From: Capnocytophaga stomatis
GTDB lineage: Bacteria; Bacteroidota; Bacteroidia; Flavobacteriales; Flavobacteriaceae
NCBI RefSeq assembly: GCF_002302635.1
Contig: NZ_CP022387.1
Span: 2,356,001-2,420,000, forward strand
Length of the DNA stretch: 64,000 bases
Reading direction: 5' to 3'
Shown here: in pieces, positions 1 through 8,797 of the stretch
Position numbering within the stretch: position 1 is the first letter of the stretch
Layout of the letters: each line of letters opens with the position of its first letter
Position numbers and translations under genes: made by a program
The notes under the pieces: model-generated
Databases searched by the model: none
The model's input: only the letters and a program-made list of their open reading frames with translations
What the model was told of the DNA's origin: nothing

Positions 1-1814
1 TAATGGACAAACCGCACGCTCCGTACCTGTTTTTTATGGGAGTGGGCGATTTTGCCGTAGTGAAGGATACGCCTTGGAGAGGCAAAGTCGCTGTGGATTA
101 TTACGTTGAGAAAGAATACGAAAAGGTTGCCAAGCAAATTTTTGGTCATACCGCTGAAATGATTGAATTTTTTTCCAAAAAGTTTGGTTATGATTTTCCT
201 TGGCAGAAGTATGCCCAGATGGTAGTACGTGATTTTGTTGCCGGAGCGATGGAAAATACTACCGCTGTAAGTCACGGAGAATCAGCACACCAAACCTCCG
301 ATGTGTTGGCGGACAACAATTATTGGGAAGCCGTTATTGCTCACGAAATGGGACATCATTGGTTTGGAAATTTGGTAACGACCGAAAGTTGGGCAAATCT
401 TACTATCAACGAATCGTTTGCCAACTATTCCGAATATTTGTGGTATGAATACAAATACGGAAAGGATGTCGCTGACCATCATCTTGCTAAGTCTGTGAAT
501 CAGTACCACCATCGTCCGGGCGATTTTGTGAAAGATTTGGTTCGATTTGGATACGACGATAAGGAAGATATGTTCGATTTGGTGTCGTACAATAAAGGTG
601 GAGGTATTTTGCATATGCTTCGCGATTATTTGGGCGATGAGGCTTTCTTTCAGGGAATTACGGACTTTTTAAACACTCACGAATTTGGCACGGGCGAGGC
701 TCATCAATTGCGAATTTCCTTTGAAAAAATCAGCGGAAAAGACCTGAATTGGTTCTTCAATCAGTGGTTCTTCGGAAATGGAAATCCTGAGGTTCGGGTG
801 GAAAAAAGTTATGATGCCAGTGCTAAACAGATACATTTGAAAATCGTTCAACGTCAGGAAGGAGCAGGTTTTTTTGAGTTTCCGTTGGAAGTTGATGTGT
901 ATCAAAATGGAAAATATGAACGTCATCAGGTTTGGGTAAAGGCTCGTAAGGAAAATGAGTTTGTATTTTCAGCAGAAAAATCGCCTAATTTGGTGAATAT
1001 CAATCCAAGAGGTGTAATTTTGATGAAAGAAGACAGTTATAAAAATGCAGAAGAATATGCCTTTCAGTATCAGCACGCAAAAGATTTTAAGAGTCGTTCG
1101 CAAGCCATCGGATTTGCTGATTATAAGCAAGATAACCAAATACTTTTAATGGCGATAAAAGACCCTTATTTTCAACTTCGTATTGAGGCTTTAAATGCTT
1201 TGGCAGGACAAAAACTGACCTCAAAAGCACTTTCTGAAATTGAGAAAATCGCCAAAAACGACCCCAAAAATCTGGCAAAATCTGCTGCAATGTGGACACT
1301 TGCCGCTACAAAAAGTAAGAAATATTTGCCTATTTTTGAGAAGTCATTATCGATTCATTCCGCTTCGGTGAAAAACGCAGCTCTAAACGGAATTGCCACT
1401 ACCGACGCCAAACGTGCAAAACGATTTTTGGAATATTCTAATCCTGAGGATTTTACTTCTGACCAATTGGTGAGTTTGGCATCGGTAATTGTGGATAACA
1501 AAATGGAAAAATATTTGGAAAGCGTATTGCCAAACTTTGTGTATTATCCTTTTTTACAGCAAGATAGCCCCGAAAGAGCAAAAACATTCGAGAAAGGATA
1601 TCTGTGGGCAATGCAATTGGATAACACAAAATTGGTAGAAGCCGTAGCAGAATCCTTAAAGCAAATTGCTCCGTATTCCGAGAAAAATTCAGAAGGTAAC
1701 AAGCTCATCATCAATATTTTGGACAAGGCACTTTCTGTTAAAAAAACATTGAAAAATTCACCATCCGTACAACAACAGATTAATTTATTGGAAGAAGTTA
1801 AAGCATTGTTTTAG
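1..1814 (+). CDS. M1 family aminopeptidase, C-terminal part (5' end outside window)
   Basis: This is a zinc metallo-aminopeptidase of family M1 that removes N-terminal residues from peptides. The visible part carries the exopeptidase motif GAMEN (residues 81-85, counting from the ATG at base 3) and the zinc site HEMGH (114-118), with the third ligand Glu137 in NESFA, exactly the HExxH-X18-E spacing of the family. The C-terminal 270 residues look like a helical HEAT-type domain. About 603 residues are visible, while family members are usually 800 or more. The N-terminal beta domain must therefore lie upstream of base 1, and the ATG at base 3 is probably an internal Met. No signal peptide can be judged. 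It converges on the Fe-S gene at 1876 with a shared hairpin between them. Confidence 0.9.
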   Translation, partial: MDKPHAPYLFFMGVGDFAVVKDTPWRGKVAVDYYVEKEYEKVAKQIFGHTAEMIEFFSKKFGYDFPWQKYAQMVVRDFVAGAMENTTAVSHGESAHQTSDVLADNNYWEAVIAHEMGHHWFGNLVTTESWANLTINESFANYSEYLWYEYKYGKDVADHHLAKSVNQYHHRPGDFVKDLVRFGYDDKEDMFDLVSYNKGGGILHMLRDYLGDEAFFQGITDFLNTHEFGTGEAHQLRISFEKISGKDLNWFFNQWFFGNGNPEVRVEKSYDASAKQIHLKIVQRQEGAGFFEFPLEVDVYQNGKYERHQVWVKARKENEFVFSAEKSPNLVNINPRGVILMKEDSYKNAEEYAFQYQHAKDFKSRSQAIGFADYKQDNQILLMAIKDPYFQLRIEALNALAGQKLTSKALSEIEKIAKNDPKNLAKSAAMWTLAATKSKKYLPIFEKSLSIHSASVKNAALNGIATTDAKRAKRFLEYSNPEDFTSDQLVSLASVIVDNKMEKYLESVLPNFVYYPFLQQDSPERAKTFEKGYLWAMQLDNTKLVEAVAESLKQIAPYSEKNSEGNKLIINILDKALSVKKTLKNSPSVQQQINLLEEVKALF

Positions 1815-1835
1815 AGAGCAAAGAAAATGAAAAAA

Positions 1836-1863
1836 TAGGCTGGAATTTTATATTTCCAGCCTA
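1836..1863. terminator. Hairpin terminator between convergent genes
   Basis: A perfect 10-bp stem, TAGGCTGGAA with TTCCAGCCTA, encloses an 8-base loop. On the minus strand it is followed by a run of T, so it mainly serves the Fe-S gene that ends at 1876. It also lies just after the aminopeptidase stop. Confidence 0.75.
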
Positions 1864-1875
1864 AAATGAACGATT

Positions 1876-2664
1876 TTATTTTGTAGCTTCATAGAGTAAT
1901 TCAGCGATGTCTAAAACTTCTATAGAACCTTCTTTTTCTTTGAATTTGATTCCGTCTGTGAGCATAGTATTGCAAAACGGACAAGCCGTAGCTATAATGT
2001 CAGGTTGTACTTCCAAAGCGTTTTCCGTGCGTAAAACATTGATATCTTTACTTCCTTTTTCAGGTTCTTTAAACATTTGTGCTCCGCCTGCACCACAACA
2101 TAACGAATGCCTTTTGCTTTTTTTCATTTCAGTCAGGTTTGCTCCCAACTCTTGCAATACCTCACGCGGCGCATCATATATGTTATTTCCACGACCTAAA
2201 TAGCAAGGGTCGTGAAAAGTGATTCGCTTTCCGTTTAATTTATCAGAGTTTACGGAAAGTTTTCCTTCTGAAATTAATTTTTTCAGGTACTGCGTATGGT
2301 GCCACACTTTGTAATTTCCGCCCAAAGCAGGATATTCATTCTTTAAAGTGTTGAAAATGTGCGGACAAGTAGTAACTATTTCCTTGATATTATATGCTTT
2401 TAACACTCGAATATTCATCATTGCTTGCATTTGGAAAAGAAATTCATTTCCGGCACGTTTTGCGGGGTCGCCCGTGTCACTTTCCTCCGTCCCGAGTACA
2501 GCAAAATTAACTTTGGCTTGATTTAACAAGTGTGCGAAAGCCCTTACGATACGTTTGGCACGGTCGTCGTAGCTTCCTGCACTGCCCACCCAAAAAAGAA
2601 TTTCAGGAGATTTGCCTTGTGCAGCCATTTCAGCCATTGTAGGAATATTAAGTGTTTGATTCAT
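1876..2664 (-). CDS. Cysteine-rich CCG-domain (Fe-S)-binding protein, HdrB/GlcF-like
   Basis: This protein has two CCG-type cysteine motifs like those of heterodisulfide reductase subunit B and glycolate oxidase GlcF. One is around DPCYLGRG followed by SLCCGAGGA, the other is ACPFCNTML near the C-terminus with an upstream TTCPH. Such domains bind a [4Fe-4S] cluster and pass electrons to or from a partner. At 262 residues it is the short stand-alone form. It lies directly downstream of, and on the same strand as, a membrane 4Fe-4S dicluster protein. The two together resemble a membrane quinone-linked HdrBC-like module. The physiological electron donor is unknown. Confidence 0.85.
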   Translation of the reverse strand: MNQTLNIPTMAEMAAQGKSPEILFWVGSAGSYDDRAKRIVRAFAHLLNQAKVNFAVLGTEESDTGDPAKRAGNEFLFQMQAMMNIRVLKAYNIKEIVTTCPHIFNTLKNEYPALGGNYKVWHHTQYLKKLISEGKLSVNSDKLNGKRITFHDPCYLGRGNNIYDAPREVLQELGANLTEMKKSKRHSLCCGAGGAQMFKEPEKGSKDINVLRTENALEVQPDIIATACPFCNTMLTDGIKFKEKEGSIEVLDIAELLYEATK

Positions 2665-2791
2665 AGCTTAGTGTAAAATTAGAAATTTTCAATAAGTTTT
2701 TCTTTCCAATTTTGTTGATTTTAAAAGGAGAAGAAAAATAAATTAAGATTTGTAGAAAAATCTTTAAAGAAAGAATGGTCGAAATTGTATT

Positions 2792-4120
2792 TTATTCTTG
2801 AACCCAATTCATTCTATCGGAACGGCTATACGCCCACGGAGCTCCGTTATTTTCAATGTTTGACATCATATTGTTGAGTTCCTTCGGAGCTGCCGATTGT
2901 TCCATTACCAAATATTGACGCATATCCATAATGATAGACAAAGGATTGATACTCACAGGGCAAGCCTCTACACAGGCGTTGCAAGAAGTACACGCCCAAA
3001 GCTCTTCAGGAGTGATATAATCATTTAATAACTGTTTACTGTCTTCCTTGAAAATTCCTTTATTGGAGTCAATATTTTTGCTTACTTCTTCCAATCGGTC
3101 ACGAGTTTTCATCATAATATTTCGTGGCGAAAGCTTTTTCCCAGTAAGATTGGCAGGGCATTCGTCGGTGCATCGTCCGCATTCGGTACAAGTGTAAGCA
3201 TTGAGTAGTTGCACCCACGTAAGGTCGAAAACGTCCGAAGCTCCGAATTTTTCAGGAGGATTGGCGTTTTCTTCCGTAGTTGCAAACGGGTCAGCTGTAG
3301 GGTCTAACATCAATTTTACTTCTTTTAGAACGGTTTGGTTCACTTTCAATGCTCCTTGCGGACGTGTGGAAGCAAAAAATGTATTTGGAAACGCCAAAAT
3401 AATGTGTAAATGCTTTGAGTAATACAAATAATTCAGAAAACATAATACACCTATGATGTGCAACCACCAACAAGCACGCTCGATGATAATCAGTACGGAT
3501 TGCGGAAGATTGTACATTAATTGGCTTATCCACTGGCTTATAGGAAAGCTTCCTGCTTGCAAATAAGGCTCAACTCCCAATTGCTGTAAACGAAAATCGG
3601 CTGCATTCATTGTTAAGAAAAGAAGCATTAAAACAGCCTCAATATATAGAATGATATTTCCGTCTTTTTTTGCCCAATTTTGAAGTTCGTCTTTCTGAAA
3701 TCTGTTGATTTTTAAAATATTACGCCTAATCCAAAAGACTGTTACCGAAATAATTACTAAAAAAGCCAAAACCTCAAAAGAACCAATCAAAACATCGTAG
3801 AAACTTCCCAAAAAGGAAAACAAACGATGTGTCCCGAAAATTCCGTCCAGAACTATTTCAAGCATTTCGAGATTAATGATTATAAAACCAAGATAGACAA
3901 GAATATGCAAAATTCCGGCAACGGGGCGAACGGTCATTTTTCCTTGCCCTAAAGCAATTCGTAGCATATTTTTCCAGCGTTGCGGTCGGTTATCGGACGT
4001 ATCTTCACTTTTTCCCAAACGAATGTTGCGGATTAGTTTACGAACGTTCATTGTAAAAAATCCGATGGCAATGATTAGTAATAAACAAAATACTATATTG
4101 GGCAGTATGTTCATAATCAA
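2792..4120 (-). CDS. Membrane 4Fe-4S dicluster protein, HdrC/NarI-like fusion
   Basis: The N-terminal half contains about five to six hydrophobic helices, as in NarI-like cytochrome b domains. The C-terminal part has two classical ferredoxin-type motifs, CTECGRCTDECP and CTSCNACVEACP, the layout of an HdrC-like dicluster. It probably moves electrons between the membrane quinone pool and the cytoplasmic CCG protein encoded 127 bases downstream. The start used (MIMNIL) has a second in-frame ATG two codons later, so the exact start is uncertain. The pair belongs to a conserved Bacteroidota family without a firmly assigned substrate. This operon role is inferred from the domains. Confidence 0.85.
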   Translation of the reverse strand: MIMNILPNIVFCLLLIIAIGFFTMNVRKLIRNIRLGKSEDTSDNRPQRWKNMLRIALGQGKMTVRPVAGILHILVYLGFIIINLEMLEIVLDGIFGTHRLFSFLGSFYDVLIGSFEVLAFLVIISVTVFWIRRNILKINRFQKDELQNWAKKDGNIILYIEAVLMLLFLTMNAADFRLQQLGVEPYLQAGSFPISQWISQLMYNLPQSVLIIIERACWWLHIIGVLCFLNYLYYSKHLHIILAFPNTFFASTRPQGALKVNQTVLKEVKLMLDPTADPFATTEENANPPEKFGASDVFDLTWVQLLNAYTCTECGRCTDECPANLTGKKLSPRNIMMKTRDRLEEVSKNIDSNKGIFKEDSKQLLNDYITPEELWACTSCNACVEACPVSINPLSIIMDMRQYLVMEQSAAPKELNNMMSNIENNGAPWAYSRSDRMNWVQE

Positions 4121-4181
4121 TATCTTGTCAATAATTGTTTTTATATCGCAATTAATTTGATTTTAAAATATAAAGAAAAAT

Positions 4182-4224
4182 AAAAAGCAGTCTATTTGTA
4201 AATATTAACAACTGACTGCTTTTT
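4182..4224 (-). terminator. Terminator of the MlaD-type gene
   Basis: A perfect 11-bp inverted repeat, AAAAAGCAGTC and GACTGCTTTTT, flanks a 21-base AT-rich loop. On the minus strand the second arm ends in T5 followed by a T-rich stretch. It starts only a few bases beyond the stop of the gene at 4230. Confidence 0.75.
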
Positions 4225-4229
4225 AAAAC

Positions 4230-5168
4230 TTATTTTTCGTTCTCCTGATATGGTTGATGTTTTTTACCAAAAACGGAGAAGTGCATATATCGTTTTGGAT
4301 TTAAGCGTAAATCTTCCAAAAGCAATTCCAGTTGTTTGGAGGCATTTTCTACATTTTTGTACAAGCCTTCATCTTTCATCAATTTGCCAACGCTTCCGTT
4401 ACCTGCCTCAATATCAGCTAATATTTTGTTCAGATTTGTTAGCATTTTTTGTGCGTCTGTAACAACTTTGCTGAATTCAACCTGAGCTAATTCATCTGAA
4501 ACCTTAGCCAAATCCGTTGTTATTTTGTTGGCATTTTGTAAGGTTAGCTTCAAACTTTCCTGATTGGCTGCCAGCATATTGTTCAAAGTTACGGAAGCTT
4601 TGCTTAAACTGTTCATTGTTGTGCTAAGGTCTGCGACAGATTTTTTCAAATCTGCGATAGTTTTATCGTCCAACAGTGTGTTTATGGAATTTAAAGTAGT
4701 GTCCGACTGTGATAATAAGTTGTTTAATTTTAGTTGAGTAGGTTCAAATTTCGTGCTTAAAGCTTGCAACATATCCATCTGGATTGATGAAGGCAACGTA
4801 TCTCCCGATTGTGCTTCAGGAGCGTTGTCAAAAGCAGGAATGATTTGCAATCCGGCTCCCCCTAAAAGGCTGTTATAGAGTTCCACTTTACTGTTTTTTG
4901 AAAAAGTAAAATCTCTTGAGCAAGAAATCGTAATCTTGATTTTAGCGGTTTTCTCTTCTATTTTAACGGACTCAACTACTCCTATTTGTACGCCATTAAC
5001 CGTTACCTGAGTACCGGATTTCAGCCCTCCAGAATGGTCAAAAACAGCATAGTAAGTATTGGTTCTTTTGAATATTGATTTGGATTTCAGGAAGTTAAAT
5101 CCTATGAAAAAACAGGCTATCCCTGCAATGACAATGAACGCCGTTTTAATTTCTCTGGTTAATTTCAT
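4230..5168 (-). CDS. MlaD/MCE family lipid-transport protein
   Basis: An N-terminal membrane anchor (residues about 8-27) is followed by a single MCE domain (about 35-120, with the GGLKSGTQVTVNGVQIGVV region). A long helical C-terminus of low complexity is rich in T, L and N heptads. This is the architecture of substrate-binding MCE proteins that thread phospholipids across the periplasm with an MlaE/MlaF ABC transporter. No mlaE or mlaF lies next to it here. It sits 73 bases downstream of the amidase gene on the same strand, an arrangement that suggests co-transcription. Confidence 0.85.
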   Translation of the reverse strand: MKLTREIKTAFIVIAGIACFFIGFNFLKSKSIFKRTNTYYAVFDHSGGLKSGTQVTVNGVQIGVVESVKIEEKTAKIKITISCSRDFTFSKNSKVELYNSLLGGAGLQIIPAFDNAPEAQSGDTLPSSIQMDMLQALSTKFEPTQLKLNNLLSQSDTTLNSINTLLDDKTIADLKKSVADLSTTMNSLSKASVTLNNMLAANQESLKLTLQNANKITTDLAKVSDELAQVEFSKVVTDAQKMLTNLNKILADIEAGNGSVGKLMKDEGLYKNVENASKQLELLLEDLRLNPKRYMHFSVFGKKHQPYQENEK

Positions 5169-5241
5169 CGAATTTATTTTTGAATTTAGAAGGCAAAAAT
5201 AAGTATAAAAACGTAATTTTCAACTAAGAACCGTTTTAAAT

Positions 5242-6378
5242 TTATTTTTCTCGCTTTTTTGCTTCCTCAACAGTGATTTTCTTTCCGTTGGAATAAGCAA
5301 CTATGTAAGCATCTTTGTATCCTTTTTTTTTCGCTTTGGAAAGCAATGACAAGGCTTCGGTATGTTTTTTTGCACTTCCGTAGAAGTAACAATATACTTT
5401 CCCGATTTTTTCTGATGAAATAGGGGATAAGCCTTTGAAATTGAAAGGTTTTGCCTCTAATTTTTTAGGACTTGATGAAATTTGTACTTTATAAACAACG
5501 TTTGATTTTTTTGCAACTGAGGTGCTTTTTCTGTTGTTTTTGGCTGAAGTTTTCGCTTTGTAAGAAGCCTTTATCGTTGATACTGAAACATCTGGGGCAA
5601 TGTGCGAACTTCTTGCTTGTACCCATTTTTTGTAAGAAAGAATCGCATCGGCAATGTTTTTCGCAAACTCGTTTTGTCCCTTTTTTGAGGCTAAAAACTT
5701 CTGTTCTTCGGCATTTGATAAAAAGGCTGTTTCAATGAGAATGCTTGGCATATATGTCTGATGCAGAACGATAAACCCAGCCTGTTTTACGCCTCTGTTA
5801 AAACGCTTCATTTCATTAATGAAGTTATTTTGAACATATTTGGCAAGCTGTATGCTTTGTTCCAAAAATTCTTCCTGCATAATTGACAATCCTATGAAAG
5901 ATTCAGGAGAATTGATATTGTAATCAGCGTACTTTTTCTCGTAATTATCCTCCAAATAAATTACCTCGTTCTCTACTTTGGCAACCTCAAAGTTTTGTTC
6001 ATTTGCGTGAAGACCCAATACAAATGTTTCTGCTCCGTGAGCTGTTTTCTTATCGGCAGAATTACAGTGAACGGAAACAAAAATATCCGCTTTGGCTTTG
6101 TTGGCGATAGCTCCACGTTCGTATAAATCAACAAATACGTCCGTTTTTCGAGTGTAAATAACCTTAATATCAGCGTGTTGTTCCAATATTTTTCCCACTT
6201 CCAGAACAATGTTCAAAACAACATCTTTTTCGTATAACTTATTCGGAGCTACTTTTCCGGGGTCTTTTCCGCCGTGCCCGGCATCTAAAACTACCTTAAA
6301 AACAGGCTTTTTCTGTGAAAAAACAGGGCTATGTAATGTGAATATTGCAACAAAGAGTAAGTAAAATAAATATCTCAT
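5242..6378 (-). CDS. N-acetylmuramoyl-L-alanine amidase (Amidase_3) with SPOR-like C-terminus
   Basis: This enzyme cleaves the amide bond between N-acetylmuramic acid and L-alanine in peptidoglycan. A signal peptide (about 1-21, ending in VFSQ) precedes the Amidase_3 domain. Zinc and catalytic signatures are VVLDAGHGGKDPG, YEKDVVLNI, FVSVHCNSA and, near residue 215, SILIETAFLSN. After a basic Ser/Lys linker the last 80 residues (YKVQISSSPKK onward) resemble a SPOR domain, which would target denuded septal glycan. The upstream region is AT-rich and I did not find a clear promoter. Confidence 0.9.
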   Translation of the reverse strand: MRYLFYLLFVAIFTLHSPVFSQKKPVFKVVLDAGHGGKDPGKVAPNKLYEKDVVLNIVLEVGKILEQHADIKVIYTRKTDVFVDLYERGAIANKAKADIFVSVHCNSADKKTAHGAETFVLGLHANEQNFEVAKVENEVIYLEDNYEKKYADYNINSPESFIGLSIMQEEFLEQSIQLAKYVQNNFINEMKRFNRGVKQAGFIVLHQTYMPSILIETAFLSNAEEQKFLASKKGQNEFAKNIADAILSYKKWVQARSSHIAPDVSVSTIKASYKAKTSAKNNRKSTSVAKKSNVVYKVQISSSPKKLEAKPFNFKGLSPISSEKIGKVYCYFYGSAKKHTEALSLLSKAKKKGYKDAYIVAYSNGKKITVEEAKKREK

Positions 6379-6474
6379 TTTATTAAAATAGCGATTGTGA
6401 CTTTTCTAATTAATTGATTTTTTGCAAAAATAGAAAAATAACTCGAAAGTTAAAAAGCTTTTGATTTTTGGAGC

Positions 6475-6504
6475 TTTGTCATTGCCCTTATTTTCTTACT
6501 TTTG
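6475..6504 (+). promoter_or_regulatory. Bacteroidota promoter TTTG-N18-TACTTTTG
   Basis: The -33 element TTTG (6475-6478) and the -7 element TACTTTTG (6497-6504) are separated by 18 bases, matching the TTTG/TAnnTTTG consensus. A TTG codon at 6502 lies inside the -7 element and therefore cannot be the start of the following gene. Confidence 0.8.
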
Positions 6505-6522
6505 CCGAAATCATTCATAAAA

Positions 6523-7692
6523 ATGCTAAAAAAAATATTCAAAGACTATCGTTTTATTACCATTTTGTGGTTTGGATTGGCATTAGCTACCGTTATCCAA
6601 AATGTTTTTATACGAGGGAAGTATAATAATTATTTGATATTCAAAGGTGTGTTTTGGCATACGATTGAAAAGCTCTCACTTTACGTGGAATATCCTGCGG
6701 AGTACTTCGATGTGAATCATTATGGGATTTTGTTCAGTGCGGTGATTGCTCCATTTGCGGTTTTGCCCAATTGGTTGGGCGTTTCGTTTTGGATTATGGC
6801 AAATGCACTGTTCCTATACTGGGCGATTAGGCAACTGCCCCTGTCGAAGATTGCCATCATCGGGGTTTTGCTCATCTCTGCTCACGATTTGTACACGGCT
6901 ACCGCGATGCAACAGTTCAATATCAGTATTATAGCCTTGCTTGTCGGGGCTTATGTCTTCATTCACAAGGGAAAGGACGAGTGGGCTACGCTTTTTATCG
7001 TCATTGGGATTTTAACGAAGCTCTACGGCGTTGTAGGTCTGGCATTTTTCTTCTTTTCGAAGAACAAAATCCGTTTTGTGTGGACGGGAATCGTGTGGAT
7101 GATTGTACTCTTCTGCCTCCCGATGATTTATTCCTCTCCGCAATACGTCATTTCGCAATATCAGCAGTGGTTTGAGCGTTTGGCGATGAAAAACAACTCC
7201 AATTTGAACACAATAAGCTATAATTTGCAGAATCTTTCCTTTTTGGGTTTCTTACAACGCACGGGGATATACAATAACAATCCGGTTGCTATCATAATAG
7301 GCTTGGTTTTGTTCTCGCTTCCGTATCTTCGGATTTCCCAATACAAAAATACGAGCTTCCAACTGATGTTTCTGGCTTCGGTGAGCTTGTTTTTGTGCTT
7401 GTTTAGCACGGGAACGGAGAACAGCACCTATATTATAGCTTACGTTGGCATCGGGATTTGGTTTATGGTCAGCCCAAATAAGAACAAAAAGCTGAAAATA
7501 ACCCTGCTGGTCTTGGCAATCTTGGCTTCGCTCTCTCCAACGGACTTATTCAAACCTTTGAAGGAGGGATACATCATTAAATATTCCTTACGTGCCGTTC
7601 CGCCGGCTATCATTTGGCTTACAATGATTTATGAGATGTGTTTTCTGAACTATAATCAGGAAAAACACATCGAAAAAGACGCAGAAATATAG
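6523..7692 (+). CDS. GT-C type glycosyltransferase, GT87 / DUF2029-like
   Basis: The protein is a polytopic membrane protein of 389 residues with roughly nine to ten hydrophobic helices. An early extracytoplasmic loop contains acidic and aromatic residues (YPAEYFDVNHYGILF). These features fit GT-C enzymes of the GT87/DUF2029 group, which transfer sugars from polyprenyl-phosphate donors outside the membrane. I chose ATG 6523 because the upstream TTG (6502) falls in the promoter. That leaves a leader of about 15 bases. The context of a polyprenyl-phosphate GT2 and a deacetylase nearby supports a role in a lipid-linked sugar pathway. The acceptor is unknown and the family call is by general resemblance. 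Confidence 0.65.
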   Translation: MLKKIFKDYRFITILWFGLALATVIQNVFIRGKYNNYLIFKGVFWHTIEKLSLYVEYPAEYFDVNHYGILFSAVIAPFAVLPNWLGVSFWIMANALFLYWAIRQLPLSKIAIIGVLLISAHDLYTATAMQQFNISIIALLVGAYVFIHKGKDEWATLFIVIGILTKLYGVVGLAFFFFSKNKIRFVWTGIVWMIVLFCLPMIYSSPQYVISQYQQWFERLAMKNNSNLNTISYNLQNLSFLGFLQRTGIYNNNPVAIIIGLVLFSLPYLRISQYKNTSFQLMFLASVSLFLCLFSTGTENSTYIIAYVGIGIWFMVSPNKNKKLKITLLVLAILASLSPTDLFKPLKEGYIIKYSLRAVPPAIIWLTMIYEMCFLNYNQEKHIEKDAEI

Positions 7693-7706
7693 AAAAAAGA
7701 GTCGGT

Positions 7707-8255
7707 ATGGAAGAAACTAAAGGCGAAAATACATACACTGTAACCAAAACTTGCCAATGTGGAAACAAGGACAGCTTTCCTCTGACAAAAATTGAAGCAG
7801 CTTTTGAGCTTTTTGATGACAAAAGACTTTGGAAAGAAACGCCTTGTAGCAAATGTGGTTCTACTAAAACGGTTTCTGTAAGTCATTCGTTTCCGAAGAT
7901 AGACCAAGAGCTCTTTACAATATGGAGTGAAAACCCTGATTATTACTTTATAGAGCAGGACGAGGACTTGATGCTTGCAGAGATGGATAATTTGGATTTA
8001 CTGCTTGATGCCTTCGATAATCCGAGCTTTCCGACCGAAAAAAAGTACGTAGTTGTTAGTGCTTTGTGCGTTCTTCTGTATGATAATAGAAAACTTCCCG
8101 ATGGAAAATACAGCAAGGAGGAGAAACAAGAAATCCTTGAGAATCAATCCAGAATACTTTTCGAACTTCAGAAGAGAAAAGATGAGGTAATGAAGTACAA
8201 AGATGTTATTTCGGATTACATTTGGGCAAAAATTAAGAATATTATCAGCAAATAA
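7707..8255 (+). CDS. Hypothetical protein with zinc-ribbon-like N-terminus
   Basis: I do not recognise this 182-residue protein. Its first 60 residues contain CQCGN and CSKCGS, a four-cysteine arrangement that could bind zinc. The rest is acidic and helical, without membrane segments or a signal peptide. It starts 14 bases after the glycosyltransferase stop and is probably in the same transcript, ending at a strong terminator. Confidence 0.7.
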   Translation: MEETKGENTYTVTKTCQCGNKDSFPLTKIEAAFELFDDKRLWKETPCSKCGSTKTVSVSHSFPKIDQELFTIWSENPDYYFIEQDEDLMLAEMDNLDLLLDAFDNPSFPTEKKYVVVSALCVLLYDNRKLPDGKYSKEEKQEILENQSRILFELQKRKDEVMKYKDVISDYIWAKIKNIISK

Positions 8256-8301
8256 AGGCAAAATATCGGTGTAATATCCAAAAAATAGTATAAATATCTT
8301 C

Positions 8302-8339
8302 AAAAAGAGTGTTTTTTTATTGAAAAATGCTCTTTTTTT
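8302..8339 (+). terminator. Rho-independent terminator after 7707-8255
   Basis: The arms AAAAAGAGTGTTTTT (8302-8316) and AAAAATGCTCTTTTT (8323-8337) pair with two mismatches around a six-base loop. The downstream arm runs into T7. It separates the gene upstream from the 21-bp repeat array. Confidence 0.75.
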
Positions 8340-8364
8340 ATTGTAAAAACTATATTTTTTAAGA

Positions 8365-8553
8365 ATATTAAGTCGGTACATAGCAATATTAAGTCGGTAC
8401 ATAACAATATTAAGTCGGTACATAGCGATATTAAGTCGGTACATAGCGATATTAAGTCAGTACATAACAATATTAAGTCGGTACATAATGATATTAAGTC
8501 AGTACATAACGATATTAAGTCAGTACATAACGATATTAAGTCGGTACATAATA
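8365..8553. repeat. Tandem array: nine 21-bp units
   Basis: Nine head-to-tail copies without a gap share the core ATATTAAGTCRGTACATA followed by three more variable bases (for example GCA, ACA, GCG, ATG). The differences between units are mainly an A/G in the middle and the last three bases. The whole 542-base gap 8256-8797 otherwise holds a terminator and a promoter element. Because 21 is a multiple of three, long heptapeptide-repeat reading frames appear on the minus strand, but they have no sign of being genes. Confidence 0.95.
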
Positions 8554-8751
8554 AAATAAAATAAAAATGGTTTTTATTCTTCTTGTTGAAAAAATTATCA
8601 GAAAGAAGATTAAAAAGCTGAATAATGTATCTTTTCCGATGAATATAAATCATTAATCTTATAAAACATTGAATATTTGGGAGATATTAGCTTTGAAAAC
8701 GGATTTTCTGTCAAAATATTCTTAAAGATTCGTTTTTTCGAGGCAAAAGAT

Positions 8752-8759
8752 TAACTTTG
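8752..8759 (+). promoter_or_regulatory. -7 element TAACTTTG before the GT2 gene
   Basis: TAACTTTG matches TAnnTTTG and lies 38 bases before the ATG at 8798. No convincing TTTG is seen at the -33 position. Confidence 0.5.
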
Positions 8760-8797
8760 GCGAAAATTATCTGAAGAAATCAGCAAACAATCAAGCT

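Noticed and set aside
1876-4120. Glycolate oxidase GlcF or true heterodisulfide reductase
   Set aside because: The motifs fit the superfamily, but no FAD-binding GlcD/GlcE or HdrA gene is near, so a specific enzyme name is not justified.
6502-6522. TTG start of the GT-C glycosyltransferase
   Set aside because: It lies within the -7 promoter element TACTTTTG, so it cannot be in the transcript.
7998-8444. Minus-strand frame of 148 codons opposite 7707-8255
   Set aside because: It overlaps a good plus-strand gene and a terminator, and begins in the repeat array.
8300-8653. Minus-strand frames through the 21-bp array giving a heptapeptide repeat (LCTDLIS-like)
   Set aside because: The frame exists only because 21 is a multiple of three. 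Two frames are open at once, there is no promoter, and the product is pure repeat.
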